64,000 nucleotides of DNA from contig MKVX01000018.1 in the NCBI GenBank assembly GCA_001899255.1, positions 807,150-871,149 on the forward strand, in the 5' to 3' direction. This DNA is from Rhizobiales bacterium 62-47. GTDB lineage: Bacteria > Pseudomonadota > Alphaproteobacteria > Rhizobiales > Xanthobacteraceae. The notes beneath the pieces were generated by a model that saw only the letters and a list, made by a program, of their open reading frames with translations, searched no databases and was not told where the DNA came from. Below, one piece after another: positions 56,341 to 64,000 of the stretch (within the stretch, counting starts at the first letter, position 1; each line of letters starts with the position of its first letter). Made by a program: the position numbers and the translations under genes.

Positions 56341-56725
56341 ATCGCGCCCCGGCGGTAAAGCCGGACCGCCAGATCGCGGAATGTTGGTTCACGGGGGACG
56401 TTCCCAACGCTTTCACAGCCACGGCCTCTAAGGACTCAATTTTGCCATTCTAGCTGGCGTACCGAACCGGCAACAGTCCTCTAAGCCTTTTCCAGGGCCT
56501 GCGACCGTCCTCCACGGCTTCCGCCAAACGTGCAGTTCTCCGCTATTTTAGCGGACAAGTTCAATCGGCGCCGGAACAGACAGGACACACTTACCAAGAA
56601 TTCATGTTACCGGATCGCCGGTTGGGCGTCCCGACTGCCCGTCCCCAATCTCCCCAACTCCCGATTTGAAACTCGCCGGCCACCTCCACCGTAGCTCGGC
56701 GGGACATCTTGAGAGGGGCTCTGGA
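56341..56725. other. divergent regulatory region between the efflux and lipid operons
   Basis: This 385-base gap must hold promoters for both operons. Only one clear symmetric element stands out, the inverted repeat at 56539-56555. No regulator gene (TetR, MarR, two-component) lies next to the efflux operon, so control comes from elsewhere. No RpoE-type promoter was recognised for the lipid operon. Confidence 0.5.
56539..56555. promoter_or_regulatory. 17-bp inverted repeat, possible operator
   Basis: TCCGCTA and TAGCGGA, exact complements, are separated by TTT. It lies about 200 bases upstream of the efflux operon and 171 bases before the FAD-oxidoreductase ATG. It could be a regulator site or a short hairpin. 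Confidence 0.35.
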
Positions 56726-58039
56726 ATGCGGGTTGCGGTGGTGGGAACGGGGATCGCGGGGAATGCCGCAGCGTGGGCGCTGTCCAGACAATATCAAGTC
56801 ACCATTTACGAGCGCGAGTTAAGGCCGGGAGGCCACAGTCACACCGTCACGATCGACTACGACGGCGCCCCGCTCAGTGTGGACGTCGGCTTTATCGTCT
56901 ATAATGAGTTGAATTACCCGGATCTGAGCGCACTCTTCGCGCATCTCGGGATCGAGACGCTCGAGAGCTGCATGAGTTTTTCCGTCAGCGCCGACGCCGG
57001 TCGCTTCGAATGGAAAGGCGGCGGCAACAACTGGGGCGAGACGGCGATGGGCCTCTTTGCGCAACCGCAAAACCTCTGCTCGCCATCATACCTCCGGATG
57101 CTAAAAGATATCCTGAGATTCAATCGGCAAAGCGTCGAAGACTACGCAAAGGGACGATTGGCCGGCTTCACACTCGGGGAGTACTTTGCCCAGAATCGTT
57201 TCGCACCGCGACTCCTGACCGACTATCTGGCTCCAATGGGGGCCGCGATCTGGTCAGCGCCGGCGAACGAGATGTTGAATTTTCCGGCCGAAAACTTCGT
57301 GGCGTTTTTCGATAATCATCGGCTACTGCAATATGATCGTCCGATCTGGCGGACTGTCGCAGGCGGCAGCCGACGTTATGTCGAAAAGCTCACAGCGACC
57401 TTCGGAAAACAATTAAGGCTGGGATGCGGCGTCACGTCGATCGAGCGCAAATCGAATGGCGTGATCGTGAACGACAGCCTGGGCCACTCCCAACTTTACG
57501 ACCATGTGGTGATTGCCGCGCATAGCGACCAAGCCCTCGCCATGCTTGGCGATGCGAGCAACGACGAGCGAGCAATCCTCGGCAACATCGGCTACGCGCC
57601 CAATGAGATTTACTTGCATCGCGATGTTCGGCTCATGCCGAAACGACGGAAGGCATGGGCGTCGTGGAATTTCCTGCGCTGGCCTCGTGAGGGTACACCT
57701 ATCAATGATGTCGCCGTCACATACTGGATGAATCAGTTGCAGGGGATCGACGCCACGCGGCCATTGTTTGTCAGCCTAAATCCGCCGGTTGCGCCGGACC
57801 CTGCTCTGACATTCGGCAGATACACGTGCGATCATCCGGTTTTCAATGCAGCCGCTTTCGCAGCGCAGAAGCGCCTGCATGAGATCCAAGGCCAGCGCCG
57901 GACGTGGTTCTGCGGGGCATGGACCGGATACGGGTTCCATGAGGATGGATTAAAATCCGGCCTTGGCGTGGCCGAAGCCCTCGGCGCGCCCGTGCCGTGG
58001 CGTCCTTCAGTCTCACAATTCAAGGAGGCGGCCGAATAA
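56726..58039 (+). CDS. FAD-dependent amine oxidase-type oxidoreductase
   Basis: A 437-residue protein with the dinucleotide-binding motif VAVVGTGIAGNAAAWALS at the start and YERELRPGGHSHTVT of the amine oxidase/desaturase-type flavoproteins. The C-terminal FAD segment is WFCGAWTGYGFHEDGLKSGL. Homologues next to cfa genes (sometimes called UfaD or a cyclopropane-associated oxidoreductase) act on fatty acyl chains; a desaturase/oxidase role on membrane lipids is inferred. The ATG at 56726 follows GAGAGGGG. The next gene (DUF1365) starts 1 base after its stop, so they share one transcript. Confidence 0.85.
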   Translation: MRVAVVGTGIAGNAAAWALSRQYQVTIYERELRPGGHSHTVTIDYDGAPLSVDVGFIVYNELNYPDLSALFAHLGIETLESCMSFSVSADAGRFEWKGGGNNWGETAMGLFAQPQNLCSPSYLRMLKDILRFNRQSVEDYAKGRLAGFTLGEYFAQNRFAPRLLTDYLAPMGAAIWSAPANEMLNFPAENFVAFFDNHRLLQYDRPIWRTVAGGSRRYVEKLTATFGKQLRLGCGVTSIERKSNGVIVNDSLGHSQLYDHVVIAAHSDQALAMLGDASNDERAILGNIGYAPNEIYLHRDVRLMPKRRKAWASWNFLRWPREGTPINDVAVTYWMNQLQGIDATRPLFVSLNPPVAPDPALTFGRYTCDHPVFNAAAFAAQKRLHEIQGQRRTWFCGAWTGYGFHEDGLKSGLGVAEALGAPVPWRPSVSQFKEAAE

Positions 58040-58040
58040 G

Positions 58041-58877
58041 ATGCACGGCGCGATTGCACCCAGCAACGCAACTATGCGCACTCCGACAAGAGCGGCGGCA
58101 CTGTACTTTGGCAGCGTCATGCATGCCCGCCTGCGCCCGCGTGCCCATCGTTTCAGCTATCGCGTGATGAGCCTTGCCATCGATATCGATCGGCTCACGG
58201 AAGCTGATCGTCTCTCGCCGTTATTCGGTGTCAATCGCGCAGCGCTTTACAGCTTTCACGAGTCCGATCATGGCAGGCGGGATGGAAGTAAGTTGCGCGG
58301 CTACGTCGATAGCTGCGCCGCCGCTCACGGGATCGACCTGACGGGTGGCAGGATCGTGCTGCTCTGCTATCCACGCCTGCTGGGATACGTATTCAATCCT
58401 TTGTCGGTCTATTTTTGTCATGGCGCGAACGGCAACCTCGTTATGATGATTTATGAGGTGCGCAACACCTTCGGCGACATCCATTCGTATGTGCTACCGG
58501 TACGGCCGGGTCAGGCTAGCGCCGCCGGCTTGCGGCAACAGCATGACAAACAATTCTACGTCTCACCGTTCATTACGATGACTGCCCGCTATTACTTTCG
58601 CATCTCGCCCCCAGGCGACACAGTGAAACTCCGTATTCTGGAGACCGACACCGGCGGCCCACTGCTCGCGGCGACTTTTAACGGCCGCCGCCGTGAGTTG
58701 ACGACAAGAGCGCTGCTGCGATCCTTTGCCGCTCTTCCCCTCGTTACCCTCAAGATCCTTGCGGCGATTCATTGGGAAGCTTTGCGGCTTTGGCTGAAGG
58801 GGACCAATCTCGTGCCCCGACATGACGCAAGCTGCACCACAAAGCAGCTTGGCGACCCGACAAAGCTTGGCATATAG
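58041..58877 (+). CDS. DUF1365 family protein
   Basis: A 278-residue soluble protein of the DUF1365 family. It opens with ALYFGSVMHARLRPRAHRFS, continues with LLCYPRLLGYVFNPLSVYFC and FITMTARYYFRISPPGD, the features by which the family is recognised. It is almost always linked to a flavin oxidoreductase and a Cfa-type methyltransferase, and its own reaction is not established. Its start is 1 base after the FAD oxidoreductase stop; the longer upstream frame overlaps that gene and is not used. The Cfa-type gene follows. Confidence 0.88.
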   Translation: MHGAIAPSNATMRTPTRAAALYFGSVMHARLRPRAHRFSYRVMSLAIDIDRLTEADRLSPLFGVNRAALYSFHESDHGRRDGSKLRGYVDSCAAAHGIDLTGGRIVLLCYPRLLGYVFNPLSVYFCHGANGNLVMMIYEVRNTFGDIHSYVLPVRPGQASAAGLRQQHDKQFYVSPFITMTARYYFRISPPGDTVKLRILETDTGGPLLAATFNGRRRELTTRALLRSFAALPLVTLKILAAIHWEALRLWLKGTNLVPRHDASCTTKQLGDPTKLGI

Positions 58878-58967
58878 TGACGTCGAATACCTGGGGGCGA
58901 AAACGAAATCCAGGCCACAAGAGGAAGCTCGCTGGTCCCGTCGATTGCGACCGCAACCGATGCCGAC

Positions 58968-60248
58968 TTGAAGGAGATCGCCCGGACGCCGAGCAGCCTC
59001 TCGCTGATGGGTCTGCCAATGCCTGATTTGATCCGGGTTACGCCGGAAAGCGTGGCAACGTCGCTGCCGGATTTGCCGCGCACTGTGCAGCTCGCCATCC
59101 GGTACGGGTCAAAGCTTCGTCGGGGCACACTCGACGTGACGCTGCCCGACGGACGACGCCTTCGCCTTGGTGGCGTGGAGCCCGGTCCTTCCGCGGCAAT
59201 GACACTCTACAATTACAGCTTTGCGACGCGGCTGCTGAACGGTGGCGATATCGGAATCGCGGAAGCCTATCTTCGCGGCGAATGGGACACGCCGGACCTC
59301 ACGCAGTTCCTGTATCTCTTCTGCGTCAATCAGGAAATGATTCAGGCCATGCTGGGCGAAAATCCGGTCATGCGTCTCGTTCAACTGGTCCGGCACTGGT
59401 TCAATCGAAATACGCCGCGGCAGGCCCGACGCAACATCTATGCTCACTACGACATCGGCAATGCGTTCTATTCGGCATGGCTCGATCCGAGCATGACCTA
59501 TTCATCGGCCCTGTTTGAGAACGGCACTCACGATCTGACCGCAGCTCAACACAACAAGTTTCGCCGCCTCGCCGAAGCAATCGACCTACGACCCGGGCAA
59601 AACCTGCTCGAAATCGGTTGCGGTTGGGGCGGATTCGCCGAATTCGCGGCGAAGAACTATGACGTTCACGTCGTTGGACTGACGATCAGTGAACAGCAGC
59701 GGGACTTCGCGCGACAACGCATTCAGGATGCTGGCCTCAACGACAAAGTGGAGATCAGATTTCAGGATTATCGCGATGAGCGCGGCCAATACGATCGCAT
59801 CGCATCCATCGAGATGATCGAAGCCGTCGGAGAGCAATTCTGGCCGCAATATTTTTCACAAATACGCGACCGCCTGCGCCCCGGCGGCCTTGCCGGCATC
59901 CAGGCGATCACCATTCAGGATCGCTTTTTCCAAACCTATCGACGCGAGGTCGATTTCATACAACGTTATATCTTTCCAGGCGGCATGCTGCCTTCCCCCG
60001 GCGTGCTGAAATCGATGGGAGATCGCTTCGGGGTTCCTGTCATTCGCGAACGCATTTTCGGACAAGATTATGCCAAGACGCTCGCGACATGGAGAAACAA
60101 TTTTCGCACAGCGTGGCCCAATATCAAATCGCTGGGTTTCGACGATCGCTTCAAGCGGCTTTGGGAGTACTACCTGGCTTATTGCGAGGCCGGCTTCCTG
60201 TCCGGAAACATCGATGTCAGGCAAGTGATCCTCGCGAAATCTCCCTAG
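58968..60248 (+). CDS. cyclopropane-fatty-acyl-phospholipid synthase family methyltransferase
   Basis: A 413- to 426-residue SAM-dependent enzyme. The SAM-binding motif LLEIGCGWGG is around residues 213-222, with YAHYDIGNAFYSAWLDPSMT before it and DFIQRYIFPGGMLPS later, as in the Cfa family that adds a methylene across acyl double bonds (or methylates them). The start is uncertain: TTG at 58968 gives 426 residues, ATG at 59007 gives 413. It is the third gene of a FAD oxidoreductase-DUF1365-Cfa cluster. A CCGGCC/GGCCGG hairpin lies just after the gene. Confidence 0.93.
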   Translation: MKEIARTPSSLSLMGLPMPDLIRVTPESVATSLPDLPRTVQLAIRYGSKLRRGTLDVTLPDGRRLRLGGVEPGPSAAMTLYNYSFATRLLNGGDIGIAEAYLRGEWDTPDLTQFLYLFCVNQEMIQAMLGENPVMRLVQLVRHWFNRNTPRQARRNIYAHYDIGNAFYSAWLDPSMTYSSALFENGTHDLTAAQHNKFRRLAEAIDLRPGQNLLEIGCGWGGFAEFAAKNYDVHVVGLTISEQQRDFARQRIQDAGLNDKVEIRFQDYRDERGQYDRIASIEMIEAVGEQFWPQYFSQIRDRLRPGGLAGIQAITIQDRFFQTYRREVDFIQRYIFPGGMLPSPGVLKSMGDRFGVPVIRERIFGQDYAKTLATWRNNFRTAWPNIKSLGFDDRFKRLWEYYLAYCEAGFLSGNIDVRQVILAKSP

Positions 60249-60362
60249 GCACGGCGCGCCACCGGCCCAATCCTGTGGCCGGATAGCTCACTTGTGCCCC
60301 TTTACCACGTGGACTAGGTTGCAAGCGACAATCCGCAACCTGCTGACAAGAACCATCCTCTC

Positions 60363-61403
60363 ATGAAAATTAATCAAGATGTGGTCGAAGCCATCGGCCA
60401 TACGCCACTCATCAAACTCAATCGTGCCTCGGAATTGACCGGCTGCATCATTCTCGGAAAGGCCGAGTTCATGAATCCCGGTCAGTCGGTCAAGGATCGC
60501 GCCGGCAAGCAGATGATCCTCGAGGCTGAAAAGCGAGGCGACCTCAAGCCGGGCGGCCTGGTGGTCGAGGGTACTGCTGGCAACACCGGCATTGGGTTAG
60601 CGGTGGTGGCGAGCGCGCGCGGCTATCGCACGCTAATCGTGATCCCGGAAACGCAGAGCCAGGAAAAGAAAGACATGCTGCGGCTGTGCGGAGCCGAACT
60701 CGTCGAAGTGCCGGCCCTGCCCTACAGCAATCCTAACAACTACCAGCATGTCGCCAAACGCCTTGCCGACCAGCTGCGCAAGACCGAGCCCAACGGCGTG
60801 CTGTTCGCCGATCAATGGAACAACCTCGACAACCCCAAGGCTCACTACGTTTCGACGGGGCCGGAGATCTGGGAGCAGACCGACGGCAAGGTCGATGGTT
60901 TTATCTGCTCGATCGGCACCGGCGGAACGCTCGCCGGCACCAGCGCTTTCCTTCAGTCAAAGAAGAAAGACATCGTGATCGGCGTCGCCGATCCACGCGG
61001 CGCCGCGATGTACGAGTTGTTCAAGAATGGCCAAGCCAAGGCAACGCCCGGCGGATCGATCACAGAAGGCATCGGCCTTGGCCGGGTAACGCCCGTCATC
61101 GCCAATGCCAAGGTTGACGAAGCCTATCTCATCCCCGACGAGGAAGCCGTGCCGATCATTTACGATCTGCTCGAACACGAGGGGCTTTGCCTCGGCGGCT
61201 CGACCGGCGTCAATATCGCGGGCGCTATTCGCCTCGGAAAACAGATCGGTCCGGGCAAGACGATCGTCACGATCCTCTGCGACTCCGGAAATCGCTATCA
61301 GTCGAAGCTGTTCAATCCGGCCTTCATGCGGTCGAAGAACCTTCCCGTTCCGGAATGGCTCGAACGCCGCAGCAACATCAGTATTCCTTTCGAAAAGACC
61401 TGA
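60363..61403 (+). CDS. cysK: cysteine synthase
   Basis: A 346-residue PLP enzyme (fold type II) making L-cysteine from O-acetylserine and sulfide. The PLP lysine is Lys44 in NPGQSVKDRAG, followed by the substrate loop EGTAGNTGIGLA and the phosphate-binding GTGGTLAGT. The AEFMNPG and LCLGGSTGVN segments fit the cysteine synthase branch; related cystathionine-type enzymes are less likely. Start ATG at 60363. It is convergent with aapP, and the two stop codons are separated by only 15 bases, with no clear terminator. Confidence 0.95.
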   Translation: MKINQDVVEAIGHTPLIKLNRASELTGCIILGKAEFMNPGQSVKDRAGKQMILEAEKRGDLKPGGLVVEGTAGNTGIGLAVVASARGYRTLIVIPETQSQEKKDMLRLCGAELVEVPALPYSNPNNYQHVAKRLADQLRKTEPNGVLFADQWNNLDNPKAHYVSTGPEIWEQTDGKVDGFICSIGTGGTLAGTSAFLQSKKKDIVIGVADPRGAAMYELFKNGQAKATPGGSITEGIGLGRVTPVIANAKVDEAYLIPDEEAVPIIYDLLEHEGLCLGGSTGVNIAGAIRLGKQIGPGKTIVTILCDSGNRYQSKLFNPAFMRSKNLPVPEWLERRSNISIPFEKT

Positions 61404-61418
61404 TAGCTGCCGGGCAAC

Positions 61419-62159
61419 TCAGCGCAGGATCTGGCTTAGAAAAAGCTGGGTCCGCGCGTGTTGCGGACTGGTAAAGAAATTCGCCGGCGTGTTCGCCTCG
61501 ATGATCTGGCCGGCGTCCATGAAGACAACGCGATCGGCGACTTCCTTGGCGAATCCCATTTCATGGGTCACCACCAGCATGGTCATGCCTTCCTCGGCCA
61601 GGTCGACCATGGTGTCGAGCACCTCCTTGACCATTTCCGGATCGAGGGCCGACGTCGGCTCGTCGAACAGCATGACTTTCGGATTCATCGTAAGCGCGCG
61701 GGCAATTGCGACGCGCTGCTGCTGACCGCCGGAAATCTGTCCCGGATATTTATCAGCCTTGTCGGGAATACGGACGCGCTCGAGATACTTCATCGCCGCT
61801 GCCTCGGCGTCCTTCTTCGGCATATGCCGAACCCAAATCGGCGCCAATGTACAGTTTTCCAAGACCGTCAGGTGCGGGAACAGATTGAAACTCTGAAACA
61901 CCATCCCGACTTCCCGCCGCACTTCATCGACACGACGCAGGCGGGGGCCAAGTTCGATGCCATCGACGACGATGCGCCCTTCCTGAAACTCCTCCAGTGC
62001 ATTCATGCAACGGATCAACGTCGACTTGCCCGAGCCTGACGGTCCGCAGATGACGATGCGTTCGCCGCGCCCGACATCGAGATTGATGTCGCGCAGGACA
62101 TGGAATTCGCCGTACCATTTATTTAGGCCGGAAACGCTGACGATTGAGTTCTCTGCCAT
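61419..62159 (-). CDS. aapP: general L-amino acid ABC transporter ATP-binding protein
   Basis: A 246-residue ABC ATPase that powers uptake of many L-amino acids. Walker A is GPSGSGKST, the signature is [15 protein letters not shown] and Walker B is [15 protein letters not shown], with [16 protein letters not shown] downstream. It is the last gene of the aapQMP set, 9 bases after aapM. The ATG at 62159 (MAENSIVSV) is preferred to a TTG three codons upstream. The gene set is typical of the Rhizobium general amino-acid permease, which also affects nitrogen exchange. Confidence 0.95.
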   Translation of the reverse strand: MAENSIVSVSGLNKWYGEFHVLRDINLDVGRGERIVICGPSGSGKSTLIRCMNALEEFQEGRIVVDGIELGPRLRRVDEVRREVGMVFQSFNLFPHLTVLENCTLAPIWVRHMPKKDAEAAAMKYLERVRIPDKADKYPGQISGGQQQRVAIARALTMNPKVMLFDEPTSALDPEMVKEVLDTMVDLAEEGMTMLVVTHEMGFAKEVADRVVFMDAGQIIEANTPANFFTSPQHARTQLFLSQILR

Positions 62160-62168
62160 GATCAACAC

Positions 62169-63695
62169 TCAACTCCGCCGATGCACATTCAAGCGGCGTT
62201 CGACAAACAGGGAGTAACGCGACATCGCAAAGCAGAACACGAAATAGATGATGCCCGTGAAGGCAAATCCGGTGAAGAGCGTCGTCGGCGTTGCCCATAC
62301 CGGATCGGCAAACGAAGCGCGCAGACTGCCGAGCAAGTCAAACAGCGCCACGATCGATACCAGGGATGTATCCTTGAAGAGCGCAATGAAGCTGTTGACG
62401 AGACCTGGAATGACATGTCGCAGCGCCTGCGGCATCACGATCAAGCCCGTCGTCTTCGCATGAGAAAGCCCGAGTGCTTGAGCGGCTTCGGACTGTCCTC
62501 TCGGTACAGCCTGCAAGCCGCCGCGGATCACTTCGGCATTGTACGCCCCGGCAAACAGCGCAATACCGATCAAAACTCTGAGCAGGCCATCGACGGTGAA
62601 ATTCCCGGGTAAGAACAAGGGAAGCATGTAGGTGGCAAAGAACAGTACGGTGATCAGCGGAACGCCACGCCAGAACTCGATGAATGCGACCGAGAATATT
62701 CGTACCAGCGGAATCGATGACCGCCGCCCCAACGCGAGTGCGACGCCCACCGGCATCGATGCAACTATCCCCGTGACCGATACGACGAGCGTGACCAGAA
62801 GACCGCCCCAAAGTCGGCTATCGACAACAGGTAGCCCGCCGCGATCGAGACCCATCACGGCAATGATAATGCCAATGCCTGCAAATATTGCGAGGCTCGT
62901 GAACAGAGGTCGCCACCCATTGCGGAATCCGCCGCTCAGAAAGAATACAGCGAGTGAAACCAAAAGTGCCGTCACCGCCAAGTCGGCCCATACGGGCTGA
63001 CCAGACGCCAGACTCTGGCGCTGCAACCACGCAAGCGGAAAGACAAGGTAGAGCGCAACCGTACTCGCGATTACGATGCCGTCGCCCAGCCATTTGAGCA
63101 GCAACGCGGCAACAGGAAGCTGCTGTCCCAACCCAAGGCTGGTCAACTTTGCGCCGGCATCGCCGATACTGCCGATCAGGTTTGACAGCACATCGGCACT
63201 CCATCCGACGGCGAAACCGCGCAGCCCGCCGCCATAAAGCAGAAAGAAGGCAACGAACGGAAACGCGACAAACAGCAGCGCCGCATTCGTAACCTTGGCC
63301 GGTGCTCTGGGGATCAACAGCGGCAACAGCAGGATCGCGGCAAGCGCAAACGTTAGGTTGACCCGCCATCGCTCAGGCTCCGGATAAAATCCGTAGATGA
63401 ACTGGCTAAGCTTGGCTTGCACGAAAGGCCAACAGGCTCCAACCGGATGTCCGGCGTTCTGTGCCAGACATGCATTCCTGTCGCTGCCCTGCCAGACGGC
63501 GTCAAACAGCAGGAAATGCAGCATGGGGACAATTATCCACCACAGCAACAAAACTCCCACGATCGTCAAGAGTGCGTTGCCCGGCGAATTGAACAGCCGG
63601 GTACGGGCGAAGCCGATAATTCCGGTGGTTGACGCAGGTGCGCGCCGCTCCGGAGCCAATTCCTGCCGTACAAACGGTTCGGAGCTAGAGGTCAT
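62169..63695 (-). CDS. aapM: general L-amino acid ABC transporter permease AapM
   Basis: A 508-residue permease, larger than the usual amino-acid permease because it carries an extra N-terminal membrane section, as in Rhizobium AapM. The EAA loop is in EAAQALGLSHAKTTGLIVMP, and AEVIRGGLQAVPRGQSEA lies before it. At least eight membrane helices are visible. Its start overlaps the aapQ stop by 4 bases (ATGA), so the two are translationally coupled. Confidence 0.95.
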   Translation of the reverse strand: MTSSSEPFVRQELAPERRAPASTTGIIGFARTRLFNSPGNALLTIVGVLLLWWIIVPMLHFLLFDAVWQGSDRNACLAQNAGHPVGACWPFVQAKLSQFIYGFYPEPERWRVNLTFALAAILLLPLLIPRAPAKVTNAALLFVAFPFVAFFLLYGGGLRGFAVGWSADVLSNLIGSIGDAGAKLTSLGLGQQLPVAALLLKWLGDGIVIASTVALYLVFPLAWLQRQSLASGQPVWADLAVTALLVSLAVFFLSGGFRNGWRPLFTSLAIFAGIGIIIAVMGLDRGGLPVVDSRLWGGLLVTLVVSVTGIVASMPVGVALALGRRSSIPLVRIFSVAFIEFWRGVPLITVLFFATYMLPLFLPGNFTVDGLLRVLIGIALFAGAYNAEVIRGGLQAVPRGQSEAAQALGLSHAKTTGLIVMPQALRHVIPGLVNSFIALFKDTSLVSIVALFDLLGSLRASFADPVWATPTTLFTGFAFTGIIYFVFCFAMSRYSLFVERRLNVHRRS

Positions 63696-64000
63696 GTTCC
63701 CAGGCTCCGGTTGATGCGCCAGCCGTAGAAGCTCATGATCGCGCTCGTCACCAGCGAAATCAGCAAATACACGCCCATGGTGATGGCAATGATTTCGATC
63801 GCTTGTCCGGTTTGACTGAGCGTCGTACCGGCAAAGACCGAGAACAGATCGGGATAGCCGATGGCAACCGCAAGCGACGAATTCTTTGTCAGATTGAGAT
63901 ACTGGTTGGTCAGCGGCGGCAGGATCACTCGCATCGCCTGAGGCACGACGATCAACCGCAACGTCGCACCGTGCGAGAGACCAAGCGACGCTCCCGCCTC
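63692..64000 (-). CDS. aapQ: general L-amino acid ABC transporter permease AapQ, C-terminal part
   Basis: The last 100 or so residues of a permease continuing past the right edge. The EAA loop (EAGASLGLSHGATLRLIVVP) with QAMRVILPPLTNQYLNLTKN and the closing helix match the AapQ end. The upstream part, and the binding protein aapJ expected beyond it, are not in the window. It overlaps aapM by ATGA. Confidence 0.93.
   Translation of the reverse strand, partial: EAGASLGLSHGATLRLIVVPQAMRVILPPLTNQYLNLTKNSSLAVAIGYPDLFSVFAGTTLSQTGQAIEIIAITMGVYLLISLVTSAIMSFYGWRINRSLGT

Noticed and set aside
1..64000. CRISPR array, rRNA operon or complete insertion sequence
   Set aside because: No regularly spaced repeats, rRNA signatures or transposase genes with terminal repeats were seen on reading both strands.

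Overview
The window is a 64 kb piece of an alphaproteobacterial chromosome, most likely Hyphomicrobiales and close to Bradyrhizobium, Rhodopseudomonas or Afipia (Nitrobacteraceae). The clues are the dusB-ntrB-ntrC-ntrY-ntrX-dat-hfq-hflX gene order, the fused ispDF gene, a PopZ-type protein, a ROSE-type RNA thermometer in front of an hsp20 gene, and the aapQMP amino-acid transporter. The taxonomic call rests on gene content and order only.

Layout. 1-3.6 kb: partial D-Ala-D-Ala carboxypeptidase, epoxide hydrolase, RlpA lipoprotein, glyoxalase-like protein. 3.7-9.5 kb: a patchy accessory stretch with hsp20 under a ROSE element, a DUF3606 protein, a decayed integrase beside tRNA-Ser(UGA), a nitrobindin-like protein, and two gene fragments (outer-membrane porin-like protein and AraC regulator) that meet head to head within a few bases. 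9.5-16.8 kb: secreted caspase-like protein, dihaem cytochrome c, RhlE-type helicase, diguanylate cyclase, TfoX-like protein, SufA. 16.9-21.6 kb: DUF1272, enoyl-CoA hydratase, a cobalt-type nitrile hydratase operon (alpha, beta, accessory protein) with a histidine-rich alpha N-terminus, queC, mazG. 21.6-33.8 kb (minus strand): the nitrogen-regulation block dusB-ntrBC, a small membrane protein, ntrYX, dat, hfq, hflX, then a succinate-semialdehyde-type dehydrogenase with a 22-bp palindrome upstream. 34-44.5 kb: housekeeping genes ispDF, cinA-like, ratA-like, lipA, mpg, valS, popZ, tolC, pcm. 44.8-47.2 kb: tRNA-Asn, a methyltransferase, tRNA-Cys, a DTW-domain tRNA-modifying enzyme. 47.2-56.3 kb: a four-gene RND efflux operon (outer membrane factor, adaptor, two different inner-membrane pumps). 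56.7-60.2 kb: FAD oxidoreductase, DUF1365 and Cfa-type methyltransferase, probably a membrane-fatty-acid modification operon. 60.4-64 kb: cysK, convergent with aapQMP, which runs off the right edge.

The genes fit a metabolically flexible soil or water bacterium. Two nitrogen-sensing two-component systems, with Hfq, are encoded next to each other; amino-acid uptake and cysteine synthesis lie at the right end; envelope functions (RlpA, carboxypeptidase, two TolC-type proteins, RND pumps, lipid methylation) recur throughout. No complete mobile element, CRISPR array or rRNA operon was found. The leads most worth following are the three-gene lipid operon, the histidine-rich nitrile hydratase, the ROSE element, the palindrome before the dehydrogenase, and the scarred accessory stretch around 5.4-8.0 kb.
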